A stretch of DNA of 20,263 bases from the IMG/VR virus record IMGVR_UViG_3300050138_000380, positions 1-20,263 of that record. One strand, given 5' to 3'. A program made the translations under genes and the position numbers. This document shows positions 1-6,468 of this stretch, piece by piece. Within the stretch, counting starts at the first letter, position 1. Every line of letters begins with the position of its first letter. The stretch comes from a virus. The notes beneath the pieces are model-generated. The model was not told the DNA's origin. It saw only the letters and a program-made list of their open reading frames with translations, and searched no databases.

Positions 1-113
1 TCGTTCTCGTCAATTTTCAAAATGAAATCACAATAGGCCGTTTTGAAGTTGCCCTTCAATTTGTCCTCGGGCGTTCTATATTTCGGTGTGAGCTTGACTA
101 ATTTAACTTCCAT
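1..113 (-). CDS. Hypothetical protein, N-terminal part only
   Basis: The ATG is at 111-113 on the minus strand and the frame stays open to the window edge, giving about 37 residues that begin MEVKLVKLTPKYRTPEDK. The start overlaps the end of the preceding minus-strand gene by 11 bases, the compact arrangement used throughout this region, which supports it being real. I do not recognise the family. The visible part is basic and hydrophilic with no membrane segment. It would be the next gene of the minus-strand run downstream of recT. Confidence 0.5.
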   Translation of the reverse strand, partial: MEVKLVKLTPKYRTPEDKLKGNFKTAYCDFILKIDEN

Positions 114-333
114 TTAGATCTGATTCCTTTAAGATTATGCTTTCACCAGCTTTGATATGCAATTCGCCATCAGAGGTATTGAATCGGATGCCAACAGCAG
201 ATCCGAATTCAGAAAAGATTTCTTTAGGTTTTTCATGTTCAAAAAAAGCAATGATAAAGTCTTTTATAAGTTCATTGTCGCTTCCATTCGTCCACCAATT
301 ATTTTCCAAAAAATCTAGCATTTTATCTTTCAT
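103..333 (-). CDS. Small acidic hypothetical protein (76 aa)
   Basis: A 76-residue frame starts at the ATG at 331-333, with a weak AGGG a few bases upstream, and ends at TAA 103-105. It is acidic, with aromatic residues near the N-terminus (FLENNWW). No catalytic motif, signal peptide or membrane segment is visible, and I do not recognise it. It lies just downstream of the terminator that follows recT, so it is either expressed by read-through or from its own promoter. Its 3' end overlaps the next gene by 11 bases. Confidence 0.6.
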   Translation of the reverse strand: MKDKMLDFLENNWWTNGSDNELIKDFIIAFFEHEKPKEIFSEFGSAVGIRFNTSDGELHIKAGESIILKESDLNGS

Positions 334-343
334 ATATCCCTAT

Positions 344-370
344 TAAAAAAGCCGTCCTTGGTGAACGGCT
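344..370 (-). terminator. Rho-independent terminator after recT
   Basis: On the minus strand, AGCCGT (365-370) pairs with ACGGCT (350-355) around a 9-base loop and is followed at once by a run of six T. It sits 39 bases past the recT stop and ends the recombination operon, at least in part, before the gene at 103-333. Confidence 0.85.
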
Positions 371-408
371 ATTGCATAAAATGAAAAGGATTTTCAAATG
401 TGTTTCCC

Positions 409-1281
409 TTAATCTAGCTTATCGGCCATTTCAAGCTCAAGACTCATTTGATCCGGTATCCCTTGCGCTTTCATTGCGTTTAACACTTCGACTTTCGTTT
501 TTTCAGCTTGTTTCTTGTCTTTTTCTTTTTGAAGCATTTTAGGAATTTCAGGAATGAACTTCTCAAATTGTTCTGGACTGCTTAAAGCCTTGCGCATTGA
601 ATCATATGGATCGGGACGAGTATTAAGGAACTCACCTAATGCCCCTTTTTCTGTTTCTAGCGAGCCAAAACGCGCATAGAAGTCATTCTTAATGTCTTCG
701 TTGCTTTTAACCTTATCAGTCAAAATTTCGGCGTTAGGAAGGGTTTTTCTAATAGCCGCTTTTGCTTCACGTTCTACTTCCTCTTCATGCGATAATTCTC
801 CCTCAACATAAGCCATGCCTAATACATCAGCAAAATGCCATCTAGCTAAGTTAGCCAAAGCTCGTACATAAAGCATATTACGACCGTACGTTTCCCATGC
901 TCCACCTTGCTTGATAATTTTGGCTTTCTTAGCATCTTCCATAGTAAAAGATGAATCTAAGGATTTGCCTGTATCCTTTCTTGTTCCGCGGATCGTGCAT
1001 TTATCATAATTGTGTTCGATCACTTCAACCGTATGACCAGCGCGCAAAATCATCGCATTCATCATTTGAGGGGCAATTTCCACCTTGCCTAATACAGGTC
1101 TAATGCCGCCGAAAAGAGAGGCCATAAGAGGCAGCCCCATTTCTCGAGCGTACATGGCAATACTAAATGCACCAGCGACACCGCCAATCTTATCGAAATA
1201 TTTGCTGTCAACAGCATGTTTTACCACTAGTTCAAGTAGTTTCATTTCATCGGGATTTGGCAAAGCCATTGCGGTTTCCAT
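409..1281 (-). CDS. recT: RecT-like single-strand annealing protein
   Basis: This 290-residue protein looks like a phage RecT-family recombinase. Such proteins coat single-stranded DNA made by a partner exonuclease and anneal it to a complementary strand. The core spans roughly residues 10-165: a helical start, the MNAMILRAGHTVEV segment, a TxxDAKKAKI segment, then GGAWETYGRNMLYVRALANLARW leading into DVLGMAYVEGE. These resemble the RecT pattern of a W..YP..M...RA...R segment followed by PD...G.Y..EE. The C-terminal 100 residues are charged and variable, usual for the family. ATG at 1279-1281 has AAGGAG six bases upstream and overlaps the preceding stop by one base (TAATG). A PD-(D/E)XK nuclease lies in the same operon, the usual partner. 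The family is inferred from pattern, so a divergent related annealase remains possible. Confidence 0.82.
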   Translation of the reverse strand: METAMALPNPDEMKLLELVVKHAVDSKYFDKIGGVAGAFSIAMYAREMGLPLMASLFGGIRPVLGKVEIAPQMMNAMILRAGHTVEVIEHNYDKCTIRGTRKDTGKSLDSSFTMEDAKKAKIIKQGGAWETYGRNMLYVRALANLARWHFADVLGMAYVEGELSHEEEVEREAKAAIRKTLPNAEILTDKVKSNEDIKNDFYARFGSLETEKGALGEFLNTRPDPYDSMRKALSSPEQFEKFIPEIPKMLQKEKDKKQAEKTKVEVLNAMKAQGIPDQMSLELEMADKLD

Positions 1282-1862
1282 TATTTTCTCCTTAGTGTCA
1301 AATCGTTAATTTTATTGATTTTAAGTCCTGGTATTATACGGATTCCGGCCTTAATTAGCATGTGTATTTTGTCTCCGTCTACCATTAAATATTCTCTTGG
1401 TATCAAGTCAAAATCAACCATTTCAAAGTTGTAAATCTCTTTTACCTTGATAGAACATTTCTCAGTCACAAATGACTTAAACTTGTCTTCACCCTCTTGC
1501 TTATCGCAATAGACTTGTAAGCTATGCTTACAGGTTTGTAAGAGATCGTCGAGCCTGGATGTCAACTCTTTGGCTTTAGCATTGGTTTCGTTAACCTCGC
1601 GGCGAAACGGCTCTATCAACTTTTTGCGATAGGATTCTATGCGGTCATCTAGCGTCTTCAAATATGCGTGCAGGTTTAGCAGGTCTTTAAATTGGGCCTC
1701 AGACGTTATTTCAGACCATTTTGTAGACATAAACAAAAAGGTGGCTTTGTCTATCTGCCGGTCGTAGTCTTTGAAGTCAAGTGTTTCGGGCATCCATTGA
1801 GCAATGGAAGTGTCTGGTTGATTTGAATCAATCAATTCTATATCGTTCTTGTCGAGTAACAT
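1281..1862 (-). CDS. Coiled-coil protein of the recombination operon
   Basis: This 193-residue protein is translationally coupled to recT by a TAATG overlap. Residues 60-130 are charged and helical with heptad-like spacing (LDDRIESYRKKLIEPFRREVNE and onward) and should form a coiled coil. The C-terminus carries a segment PREYLMVDGDKIHMLIKAGIRIIPGLKI. Similar short segments (PxEYL..D..KI...IKxG..IPG) are common in phage proteins encoded next to RecT-type annealases. The role is unknown, but position suggests an accessory or host-nuclease-inhibiting factor; that is inference only. The start at 1860-1862 has only a modest AGG upstream. Confidence 0.75.
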   Translation of the reverse strand: MLLDKNDIELIDSNQPDTSIAQWMPETLDFKDYDRQIDKATFLFMSTKWSEITSEAQFKDLLNLHAYLKTLDDRIESYRKKLIEPFRREVNETNAKAKELTSRLDDLLQTCKHSLQVYCDKQEGEDKFKSFVTEKCSIKVKEIYNFEMVDFDLIPREYLMVDGDKIHMLIKAGIRIIPGLKINKINDLTLRRK

Positions 1863-1912
1863 ATATCAGTACCTAGTTAAGTAAAGTTAAAGAAAAAATA
1901 CGAAAGTTGTTT

Positions 1913-1933
1913 AGCCCCTCTAGTAAAGGGGCT
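1913..1933 (+). terminator. Strong hairpin, terminator-like on the plus strand
   Basis: AGCCCCT (1913-1919) and AGGGGCT (1927-1933) form a perfect 7-bp stem with a 7-base loop. On the plus strand it is followed by GTTTTATTT, terminator-like, although no plus-strand gene lies upstream. On the minus strand the following bases are not T-rich. It may block antisense transcription into the operon, or act as a processing hairpin between the small membrane genes and the coiled-coil gene. Confidence 0.5.
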
Positions 1934-1936
1934 GTT

Positions 1937-2086
1937 TTATTTAATCTGTATTTGGATGGGGTAATCCCATCGTTGCTCTATTTTATGCGTTATGTGTATC
2001 GATAAATTATTTTTCATTATTTTAAAAGCAATAATGCAAATGAGTATCTTCACCGCAAAAAAGCCTATTTTTTTCGAAGGGTTCAT
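1937..2086 (-). CDS. Very small membrane protein (49 aa)
   Basis: A 49-residue frame begins MNPSKKIGFF at 2084-2086, preceded by AAGGAGACAAA, one of the best ribosome binding sites in the window. It overlaps the stop of the preceding gene as ATGA. It has a positive N-terminus, one hydrophobic helix (about residues 8-24, FFAVKILICIIAF) and a polar tail with WDYP. One membrane segment with a cytoplasmic positive end is likely. It is the last of three coupled small membrane genes. No family is recognised; a role in lysis or membrane association of the recombination proteins is speculation. Confidence 0.7.
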   Translation of the reverse strand: MNPSKKIGFFAVKILICIIAFKIMKNNLSIHITHKIEQRWDYPIQIQIK

Positions 2087-2277
2087 TTTGTCTCCTTTTT
2101 AGTCTTTTTACTTTCACTAACAGCTAACCTCGCATGAAAATCCTTCATTTCCGAGTAAACCGAAAGCGTCAAATTATCAATCTTACTTGCTAGATAAATA
2201 AATAAAACAAGCATGACCGCTATAGTGGCTACTGATGAGCCTATTATCGTGTAAAGTAAACCTGGATCCATTGTCAT
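2083..2277 (-). CDS. Small single-span membrane protein (64 aa)
   Basis: The 64-residue protein starts at 2275-2277 with AAAGGA six bases upstream, and overlaps the previous gene by four bases (ATGA). Residues 8-29 (YTIIGSSVATIAVMLVLFIYLA) form a clear membrane helix. The rest (KIDNLTLSVYSEMKDFHARLAVSESKK) is charged and helical, ending in a Lys-rich tail. This layout, an N-terminal membrane anchor followed by an EMKDFHxRL helix, resembles small hypothetical proteins I associate with environmental chlamydiae and their mobile elements, but that is recollection, not a search. The function is unknown. Confidence 0.75.
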   Translation of the reverse strand: MTMDPGLLYTIIGSSVATIAVMLVLFIYLASKIDNLTLSVYSEMKDFHARLAVSESKKTKKETK

Positions 2278-2453
2278 TTTGAGTCCTTTGTTAGTAGTTC
2301 TGGGGGCATAATACCCTTAATCACCAAAACCGTTTTTATTATCTCGATATCTTTTTTGCATGTGCAACTAGGAAATAAAAATAAATTAAGCACTATCGGC
2401 GTTAAAAAAATAGTGATCATTATCCATAAAAAAGCTTTGTCGTGAGATTCCAT
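2274..2453 (-). CDS. Small membrane protein, first of the cassette (59 aa)
   Basis: The frame could open at 2480, but GGAGG lies just upstream of the ATG at 2451-2453 (MESHDKAFLW), so the shorter start is preferred. A membrane helix (about residues 7-24, FLWIMITIFLTPIVLNLFLF) is followed by PSCTCKKD, two cysteines right after the membrane segment, then a soluble tail of about 30 residues. No lipobox fits well. It heads a set of three genes joined by ATGA overlaps, likely made together in the membrane. Function unknown. Confidence 0.7.
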   Translation of the reverse strand: MESHDKAFLWIMITIFLTPIVLNLFLFPSCTCKKDIEIIKTVLVIKGIMPPELLTKDSK

Positions 2454-2493
2454 ATATCCTCCATTTGGTATACTTACCATAGTAACGAATAGG

Positions 2494-3078
2494 CTACTTT
2501 TTCGTCAACCATTTATATAAATTTATCGCGGCTATCCATGAGGTTTGTACTACAGGATCAATTTTATACTCGAAGACTTTAGGCATACCGCCATCTTTAT
2601 CAAGTTTGACAAATAGGGGAGACATATCTATGGCGTAAAGCTTATGTCTCAACAAATCCCAATAGGCGCAAGCTTGCAGAGGCCACTTTTTCGCATCCTC
2701 ACAAACCGTACATTTAAAGTCAAATAGCCGCCAAACTTTAGAATCCATCGTTTGCCCGATCATATCTATTTTTCCGGTTATCATTTGGTGTTCATCAAAA
2801 AGGCGCATCTCGGATTCAATAGGAACGAGCTTCACTAAGTCAGCCCATAACAAAAAGCTATCGAAATAGCCCTTGCAATCGTCAGGAAGGGGGTAAAAAT
2901 CGTTCTTAGCCCACGCATCAATACAGTTATGAACCTCTGTACCGATACGCGCTTTATTAGCCAGCATTTCGGGATCTATTTTAGCAAACCCCATTTCCCA
3001 CCCATCTTTTGTTTTTGAGGGGATCATTGATAGTATTGTGCTTACTCGTGTATACCCATATGGGATTTCGTCTTGCAT
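2494..3078 (-). CDS. PD-(D/E)XK family nuclease, RecT partner
   Basis: This 194-residue protein is probably the phage exonuclease that resects DNA ends for the RecT-like protein of the same operon. Visible motifs match the RecB/Cas4-type PD-(D/E)XK fold: a GYTRVSTIL opening, RIGTEVHNCIDAW (G..VH), MITGKIDMIG with the metal-binding Asp, LFDFKCT with the D-x-K pair, and QACAYWDLLR (Q...Y) behind it. The longer start at 3111 is possible, but AAGGAGAG six bases before the ATG at 3076-3078 decides for MQDEIPYGY. Transcription comes from the divergent promoter region at 3103-3131. Exonuclease activity is inferred from family and neighbours; a Cas4-like or structure-specific nuclease is the alternative. 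Confidence 0.8.
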   Translation of the reverse strand: MQDEIPYGYTRVSTILSMIPSKTKDGWEMGFAKIDPEMLANKARIGTEVHNCIDAWAKNDFYPLPDDCKGYFDSFLLWADLVKLVPIESEMRLFDEHQMITGKIDMIGQTMDSKVWRLFDFKCTVCEDAKKWPLQACAYWDLLRHKLYAIDMSPLFVKLDKDGGMPKVFEYKIDPVVQTSWIAAINLYKWLTKK

Positions 3079-3097
3079 ATCTCTCCTTTTTTTTATG

Positions 3098-3126
3098 TTG
3101 ACAATATGCAAAAGATACCGTATTTT
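3098..3126 (+). promoter_or_regulatory. Sigma-70 promoter for the Cro-like regulator
   Basis: TTGACA (3098-3103), a 17-base spacer and TATTTT (3121-3126) form a near-consensus promoter, giving a leader of only about 15 bases before the ATG at 3149. It overlaps the divergent promoter of the recombination operon. Confidence 0.75.
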
Positions 3127-3129
3127 GTC
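3100..3129. promoter_or_regulatory. Palindromic operator between divergent promoters
   Basis: GACAATATGC (3100-3109) and GTATTTTGTC (3120-3129) are inverted copies matching at 8 of 10 positions, with a 10-base spacer. The repeat covers the -35 and -10 elements of both divergent promoters, the expected place for an operator of the adjacent Cro-like protein. The first half-site recurs exactly at 14848-14857. Confidence 0.6.
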
Positions 3130-3131
3130 TA
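3103..3131 (-). promoter_or_regulatory. Promoter of the recombination operon
   Basis: On the minus strand, TAGACA (3126-3131) and CATATT (3103-3108) are separated by exactly 17 bases. They lie 25 bases upstream of the nuclease start. The promoter overlaps the plus-strand promoter, so one bound repressor could block both. Confidence 0.55.
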
Positions 3132-3148
3132 GTAAAAGTGAACTAATA

Positions 3149-3355
3149 ATGAAATTAAAAGAATACCTAGAGATGACAGGTTTAACGACCTATAGATTTT
3201 GGCAATTGCTATGTACAAAACAAGAATTTTCCAAACGCCTGATTTATGAATACGCCTCTGAAAAAGCAAGACCTAGCCTAAAAACTGCTAGAATTATTGA
3301 GAAATTCACAGGTGGGAAAATAACAATTAAGGATCTGAGGCCGGATGACATTTAA
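3149..3355 (+). CDS. Cro-like helix-turn-helix regulator (68 aa)
   Basis: The 68-residue protein starts at the ATG at 3149, placed by the promoter just upstream; earlier in-frame ATGs lie upstream of the predicted transcription start. It has the Cro/CI-type layout: KEYLEMTGLTTYRFWQLL (helices 1-2), a turn and recognition helix FSKRLIYEYASEKARPSLKTARIIEKFTG, and the ending GGKITIKDLRP, a common terminal pattern in small Cro-like regulators (RPSL.TA..IE..TGG.I...DL). It probably binds the palindrome at 3100-3129 and represses itself and the recombination operon. Its stop overlaps the RusA start by 11 bases. The ribosome binding site is weak, perhaps to keep its level low. Confidence 0.75.
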   Translation: MKLKEYLEMTGLTTYRFWQLLCTKQEFSKRLIYEYASEKARPSLKTARIIEKFTGGKITIKDLRPDDI

Positions 3356-3902
3356 ATTTCTGATACCAGGCAATCCAGTTCCTTGGAAAGCACCTTCGTT
3401 CTCGCGTAAGGGAACATATGATCTAAAATTCAAAGACAAGATAGCGGCAGTTTGGCATATCAAACGCCAGTATTCGGGAAAAGCCCTATCAGGTGCTATA
3501 TGCGTTGATTTCGTATTTCATATGCCAATACAAGCATCGGCTTCTAAGAAGCAAAAAGAACTCATGGCAGCAGGATTTATCTATCATACCAAGAAGTGTG
3601 ACCGCTCTAACCTCGTCAAAATGTACGAAGATATTTTAGAGCGCGCTGGGGTTATTCATAATGATTCTCAGATAGTTAGAGGATTTTCAGAGAAAAAATA
3701 TTCACTAAACCCAAGGATAGAAATTACTTTAACAATTTTAGAGGATCTTATGCCCTTAGACAAATCGAAATCAAAATCGGCAGTGGGCCGTAATATCAAA
3801 ACAGAAATCGCGGCTGGCAAGCCGTTGAAGCAAGCGCAAGCAATTGCTCTTAATGTAGCTCGCAAAGCCGGGGCTAAGATTAAAAAGCCTAAGAAGAAAT
3901 AG
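3345..3902 (+). CDS. rusA: RusA-type Holliday junction resolvase with extra C-terminal domain
   Basis: Residues 1-134 resemble RusA, a homodimeric phage endonuclease that cuts Holliday junctions. The start IPGNPVPWKAPSF is typical, and the active-site region CDRSNLVKMYEDILERAGVIHNDSQIV matches the D.DNL.K...D.L....I.DD.QI pattern. Relative to E. coli RusA, the second Asp of the DxD pair appears as Ser and the late DD as ND, so catalysis may differ. Residues 136-185 form a separate Lys-rich segment (MPLDKSKSKSAVGRNIKTEI, then KQAQAIALNVARKAGAKIKKPKKK) resembling short standalone phage proteins of the DUF6496 type. RusA proteins are usually 120-140 residues, so this is a fusion or a nested gene. 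GAGG precedes the ATG at 3345. The 3' end overlaps the convergent gene by 14 bases. Confidence 0.78.
   Translation: MTFKFLIPGNPVPWKAPSFSRKGTYDLKFKDKIAAVWHIKRQYSGKALSGAICVDFVFHMPIQASASKKQKELMAAGFIYHTKKCDRSNLVKMYEDILERAGVIHNDSQIVRGFSEKKYSLNPRIEITLTILEDLMPLDKSKSKSAVGRNIKTEIAAGKPLKQAQAIALNVARKAGAKIKKPKKK
3750..3902 (+). CDS. Possible nested gene: 50-aa basic protein inside the RusA frame
   Basis: The ATG at 3750-3752 is in frame with RusA (its residue 136) and has GAGG six bases upstream, so the C-terminal domain could also be made alone. The product is 50 residues with a MPLxKSKSKxxVGRNIKTExxxGKPxKQAxAIA pattern and a Lys-rich end, like small basic phage proteins of the DUF6496 type. Whether it is made separately, only as a fusion, or both cannot be told from the sequence. 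Confidence 0.4.
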   Translation: MPLDKSKSKSAVGRNIKTEIAAGKPLKQAQAIALNVARKAGAKIKKPKKK

Positions 3903-4287
3903 GTTCCTTGGTCAAAACATCCATCACTTTTTCGCCTATATCACGGTGAAAATCCTCTATTGATTTCATCAATGCTTCGTGCGCGTTAACTAGAATATGG
4001 TCATAGTCATCACAATCTTGCATCTTTTCGTATATGGCTACGGCTTCTTTGTAGCAGATCAGCTCATCGGAGATCAGAATGTTTAACTCGCTTAAGATAG
4101 CTTCAAAGGAGTTATCGCATCCAACACATGCAGGACGTGGGTTTTTGACCAACTTTACATGGTAAGGATCGTATTTAGGTTGTGGATTTTCATAATGTTT
4201 AGGTTTCAACCAATTGCAAGTCGGACAGCAAGTAGGATCAGAAAGAATCGAACCGCATTTGAAGCATTTGTATATTGGGTCAGTCAT
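3889..4287 (-). CDS. Zinc-ribbon hypothetical protein (132 aa)
   Basis: The protein starts at 4285-4287. Residues 8-24 hold YKCFKCGSILSDPTCCPTC, a CxxC followed by CCxxC, a small zinc ribbon; another CVGC lies near residue 54. The remaining 75 residues look alpha-helical and acidic (LSELNILISDELICYKEAV and onward). No enzyme motif is visible; nucleic-acid or protein binding through the ribbon is a guess. It is the last gene of a three-gene minus-strand run with overlapping ends and meets rusA tail to tail with a 14-base overlap. Confidence 0.7.
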   Translation of the reverse strand: MTDPIYKCFKCGSILSDPTCCPTCNWLKPKHYENPQPKYDPYHVKLVKNPRPACVGCDNSFEAILSELNILISDELICYKEAVAIYEKMQDCDDYDHILVNAHEALMKSIEDFHRDIGEKVMDVLTKEPISS

Positions 4288-4459
4288 TCTTATACTCTAT
4301 TTTCGTTTCGTTGACTTTGCAATATAATTTTTTCAATGCTCGGATTAGCTTAAGCGCAGCCTGTCGTTCTTCTTCTTCAACTTGAGCTATTAATTTTTTC
4401 TCTTCATCTGTAAGATGGACTTTTATGTTTAAAGCATCAATTTGTTTTTCAAACCTCAT
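4280..4459 (-). CDS. Small charged helical protein (59 aa)
   Basis: A 59-residue frame starts at 4457-4459 (MRFEKQIDALNIKVHLTDEE) and ends at TGA 4280-4282, overlapping the zinc-ribbon gene by 8 bases. It is nearly all charged helix (EEKKLIAQVEEEERQAALKLIRALKKLY), likely a short coiled coil. Its start overlaps the end of the preceding 58-residue gene by 11 bases; this chain of overlaps is the main support. Function unknown. Confidence 0.6.
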   Translation of the reverse strand: MRFEKQIDALNIKVHLTDEEKKLIAQVEEEERQAALKLIRALKKLYCKVNETKIEYKND

Positions 4460-4625
4460 CTTCTAAAATCCTGATAACCTTTTGTGCCATATCAAAGTTA
4501 AATTTAAATTTCCTTTGGATCAATGCTTGCGATATTTGGGGCATCGCTTCAACCTCTAATAATAATTTTAAAGTAAACTCATCGTTTTTCAAAAGATTTA
4601 TCAACATGTCAATTTTTGAAGTCAT
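4449..4625 (-). CDS. Small hypothetical protein (58 aa)
   Basis: This frame runs from ATG 4623-4625 to TGA 4449-4451 and encodes MTSKIDMLINLLKNDEFTLK followed by LLLEVEAMPQISQALIQRKF and a helical end. It is helical and leucine-rich, with a SQALIQRKFKF stretch that could be part of a small DNA-binding fold, though I cannot assign one. It is first in a run of three overlapping minus-strand genes. The 130 bases upstream (4626-4755) are very AT-rich and hold no gene; they should contain its promoter, but no convincing -35/-10 pair stands out. Confidence 0.5.
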   Translation of the reverse strand: MTSKIDMLINLLKNDEFTLKLLLEVEAMPQISQALIQRKFKFNFDMAQKVIRILEDEV

Positions 4626-4755
4626 TATTTACCAAAAGTAAAGTCATTTATTTATCAAGTTTGTTTTAAATCGACGTCTGATAATTATTATTATGTTTCA
4701 AATTAACTTTTGTCGGCATAAATCTTAATAACTAGTAATAGATATTTTACTAATT

Positions 4756-5310
4756 TTAACCATTTTCGATTTGTCTTTTTTCGAGGTTTTCAAAAAATTC
4801 ATTTAATTTCTGTAGTTCTTCAAAATGTCGATTTTCATTTAGGTTATGCCGATTCAAGATCTTTTCTTCAATTCTTAACACACAATGAGGAAATTCAAGA
4901 GGGTCATGTAAAATATAATTATTTTTTGCTCTGTTTATAAATGCCTTCAAATATTGCATATTTGACAGACAGTGCGCGCCTCCTTTTGATAAAGGATAAA
5001 TATGATCTACATCGTATCCTTTAGGACATTCGTCATAAAATTTCTGGATCATTTCTTTCATTTTTATATCGTTGGAATCTTTTTTAAAAATATGTATTCT
5101 TTTTTTTAATACTTTTTTACGATTTAAACGACCTTTTTCTGATACCAAATATTTTTTTTGTAGTTCTGCATATTTTTTCGGGTTCTCTTTTGCCCATTTT
5201 CCTTTTGATTTACTCTCTGTTTTTCTCAAATGCTCCGCAAATGGCTTGCAAATTTCATTCAATTGTTGTATCTGCTCTAAGGAAAAGCCGCCATATTCGG
5301 GTAGATTCAT
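4756..5310 (-). CDS. HNH endonuclease
   Basis: The 184-residue protein carries an HNH motif at about residues 99-131: YDVDHIYPLSKGG (metal-binding DH at 102-103), then LSNMQYLKAFINRAKNN with the central Asn. The first 80 residues are basic and helical and probably bind DNA. Such lone HNH proteins in phages act as homing-type nicking enzymes or as packaging or restriction helpers; here it sits at the end of an eight-gene accessory run, far from the terminase, so a mobile HNH gene is more likely. The start at 5308-5310 lies beside the DUF551 stop (5311-5313) with GGA upstream. It is AT-rich even for this window. Confidence 0.8.
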   Translation of the reverse strand: MNLPEYGGFSLEQIQQLNEICKPFAEHLRKTESKSKGKWAKENPKKYAELQKKYLVSEKGRLNRKKVLKKRIHIFKKDSNDIKMKEMIQKFYDECPKGYDVDHIYPLSKGGAHCLSNMQYLKAFINRAKNNYILHDPLEFPHCVLRIEEKILNRHNLNENRHFEELQKLNEFFENLEKRQIENG

Positions 5311-5787
5311 TCATATTCCATCCTTTGGCGGTTCTGGTAAAGGCATCCAATGCGTGACGGTTCCTAAATTTATAAAATGCGGGCTATTCTCAAAAACATC
5401 TAAATCATCGTTATCTTCGTCAATGGAATAATTTTCATCTAACTTACTTTTAATAAAATGACAAGAGCATATATATTTATCTTTAAAATCTTCTTCTAAT
5501 TCTGAGATAGTGTCTTCTTCATATTTCCAAAACCAACATACCCCAACGCCATAAATTGTATGATAAGCAATTACAAATTCATCTCTTTCATTTCTTATCC
5601 AAGGAGGTAGTTTTTCCTTAACTGAAATCCATTCGCTTAAATCCTCTTCTTTATATGGGATAGAAAATTGATCTAACACATATTTGGTGACAAAAATATC
5701 TGTAGAGAATTTAAAATTAACTTTCGCATTTTGACATGGTTCATTCGAAAATGTGGGTTTGTATACAAAATTGGAAGATTCATTCAT
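5311..5787 (-). CDS. DUF551 domain protein
   Basis: The DUF551 signature is clear: SEWISVKEKLPP near residue 54, a middle with VIAYHTIYGVGVCWFW, and the closing THWMPLPEPP. This domain is common in phage and prophage proteins and has no established function. The first 50 residues are an extra N-terminal part. An ATG exists at 5799, but the one at 5785-5787 gives an ATGA overlap with the preceding gene and has a GGGGTTTGGA region upstream, so MNESSNF is chosen. It is one of four DUF551-type genes in the window. Confidence 0.78.
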   Translation of the reverse strand: MNESSNFVYKPTFSNEPCQNAKVNFKFSTDIFVTKYVLDQFSIPYKEEDLSEWISVKEKLPPWIRNERDEFVIAYHTIYGVGVCWFWKYEEDTISELEEDFKDKYICSCHFIKSKLDENYSIDEDNDDLDVFENSPHFINLGTVTHWMPLPEPPKDGI

Positions 5788-6098
5788 TCCAAACCCCATT
5801 TTGCGGTAAATGCGACAGGCAACTCGAGTTCATAATATTCTTTAGCCCAAGGATATGTTTCGAGGAATTCTTTATAAACTTCTTCCGTTATGTCTTTGAG
5901 ATCGTCATGGTCATAATAGCAAACACTCTTGGTATCATTTTCAATCACAAAATTTGAGCCTCGCAAATTCTTCATGATAACAATATTGCTAAATGGATTT
6001 CTAGGATGATAAATACCAGGATTTTTGCAAGAAAATGGCTCAGGCACTTCTATTAATTCTTTCGCATCCCAGTCGACGGCTGCATAATATATTCCCAT
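5784..6098 (-). CDS. Hypothetical protein (104 aa)
   Basis: The frame is open back to 6419, but that part lies wholly inside the preceding gene, so the start is placed at ATG 6096-6098 (MGIYYAAVDWDAKELIEVPE). That is two bases after the preceding stop, with AGGA about 13 bases upstream. The protein is acidic with many aromatic residues (NPGIYHPRNPFSNIVIMKNL, CYYDHDD, ending WAKEYYELELPVAFTAKWGLE). No known motif is seen. It is coupled to the DUF551 gene by an ATGA overlap and probably belongs to the same accessory group. Confidence 0.65.
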   Translation of the reverse strand: MGIYYAAVDWDAKELIEVPEPFSCKNPGIYHPRNPFSNIVIMKNLRGSNFVIENDTKSVCYYDHDDLKDITEEVYKEFLETYPWAKEYYELELPVAFTAKWGLE

Positions 6099-6099
6099 A

Positions 6100-6468
6100 T
6101 CATTCAAACGTCCTGCAATAGCTTTCATACCATTCTTTATCATTATTGCCCCAAAGCCTCGAGTACTTGAACATCCAAAGCCTATTAAGTAGTCTCGCTT
6201 CCTCTTCTGGCCGTCTAGAAAAATTATCCCTAACATAACGCTCGGCTCTTTCATAATCGGATGGCGAAGTCGATTCACCCCTAATAGTCGCTTCAAAGGA
6301 TTCTCTATTGCGATCATTTTCTTGAGCGTCAGATATTGATGAGTCATGCACAGATATATCGATTGGCTCAGATAAGGCAAAAATTTTGCAAATGCCAAAA
6401 AAGGCAGCGGCGATGGCAACTATCCGGACAAACCGGATAGTTGAGTCAAAAACTTGTGTGTGTGTCAT
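6100..6468 (-). CDS. Membrane-anchored or secreted hypothetical protein (122 aa)
   Basis: AAGGA six bases before ATG 6466-6468 and an ATGA overlap with the previous gene fix the start at MTHTQVFDSTIRFVR. Residues 12-33 (FVRIVAIAAAFFGICKIFAL) form a hydrophobic segment after an Arg, so the protein is membrane-anchored or exported; no clear signal-peptidase site is visible. The remainder is very charged (RESFEATIRGESTSPSDYERAERY) and helical. I do not recognise it. Being membrane-associated among small accessory genes, it might alter the cell surface, but this is only a guess. Confidence 0.7.
   Translation of the reverse strand: MTHTQVFDSTIRFVRIVAIAAAFFGICKIFALSEPIDISVHDSSISDAQENDRNRESFEATIRGESTSPSDYERAERYVRDNFSRRPEEEARLLNRLWMFKYSRLWGNNDKEWYESYCRTFE

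Noticed and set aside
5784-6419. The full 211-codon version of the gene at 5784-6098
   Set aside because: The first half lies within the gene at 6100-6468, which has a proper ribosome binding site, an ATGA overlap and a membrane segment. The extra part looks like a shifted reading of it.
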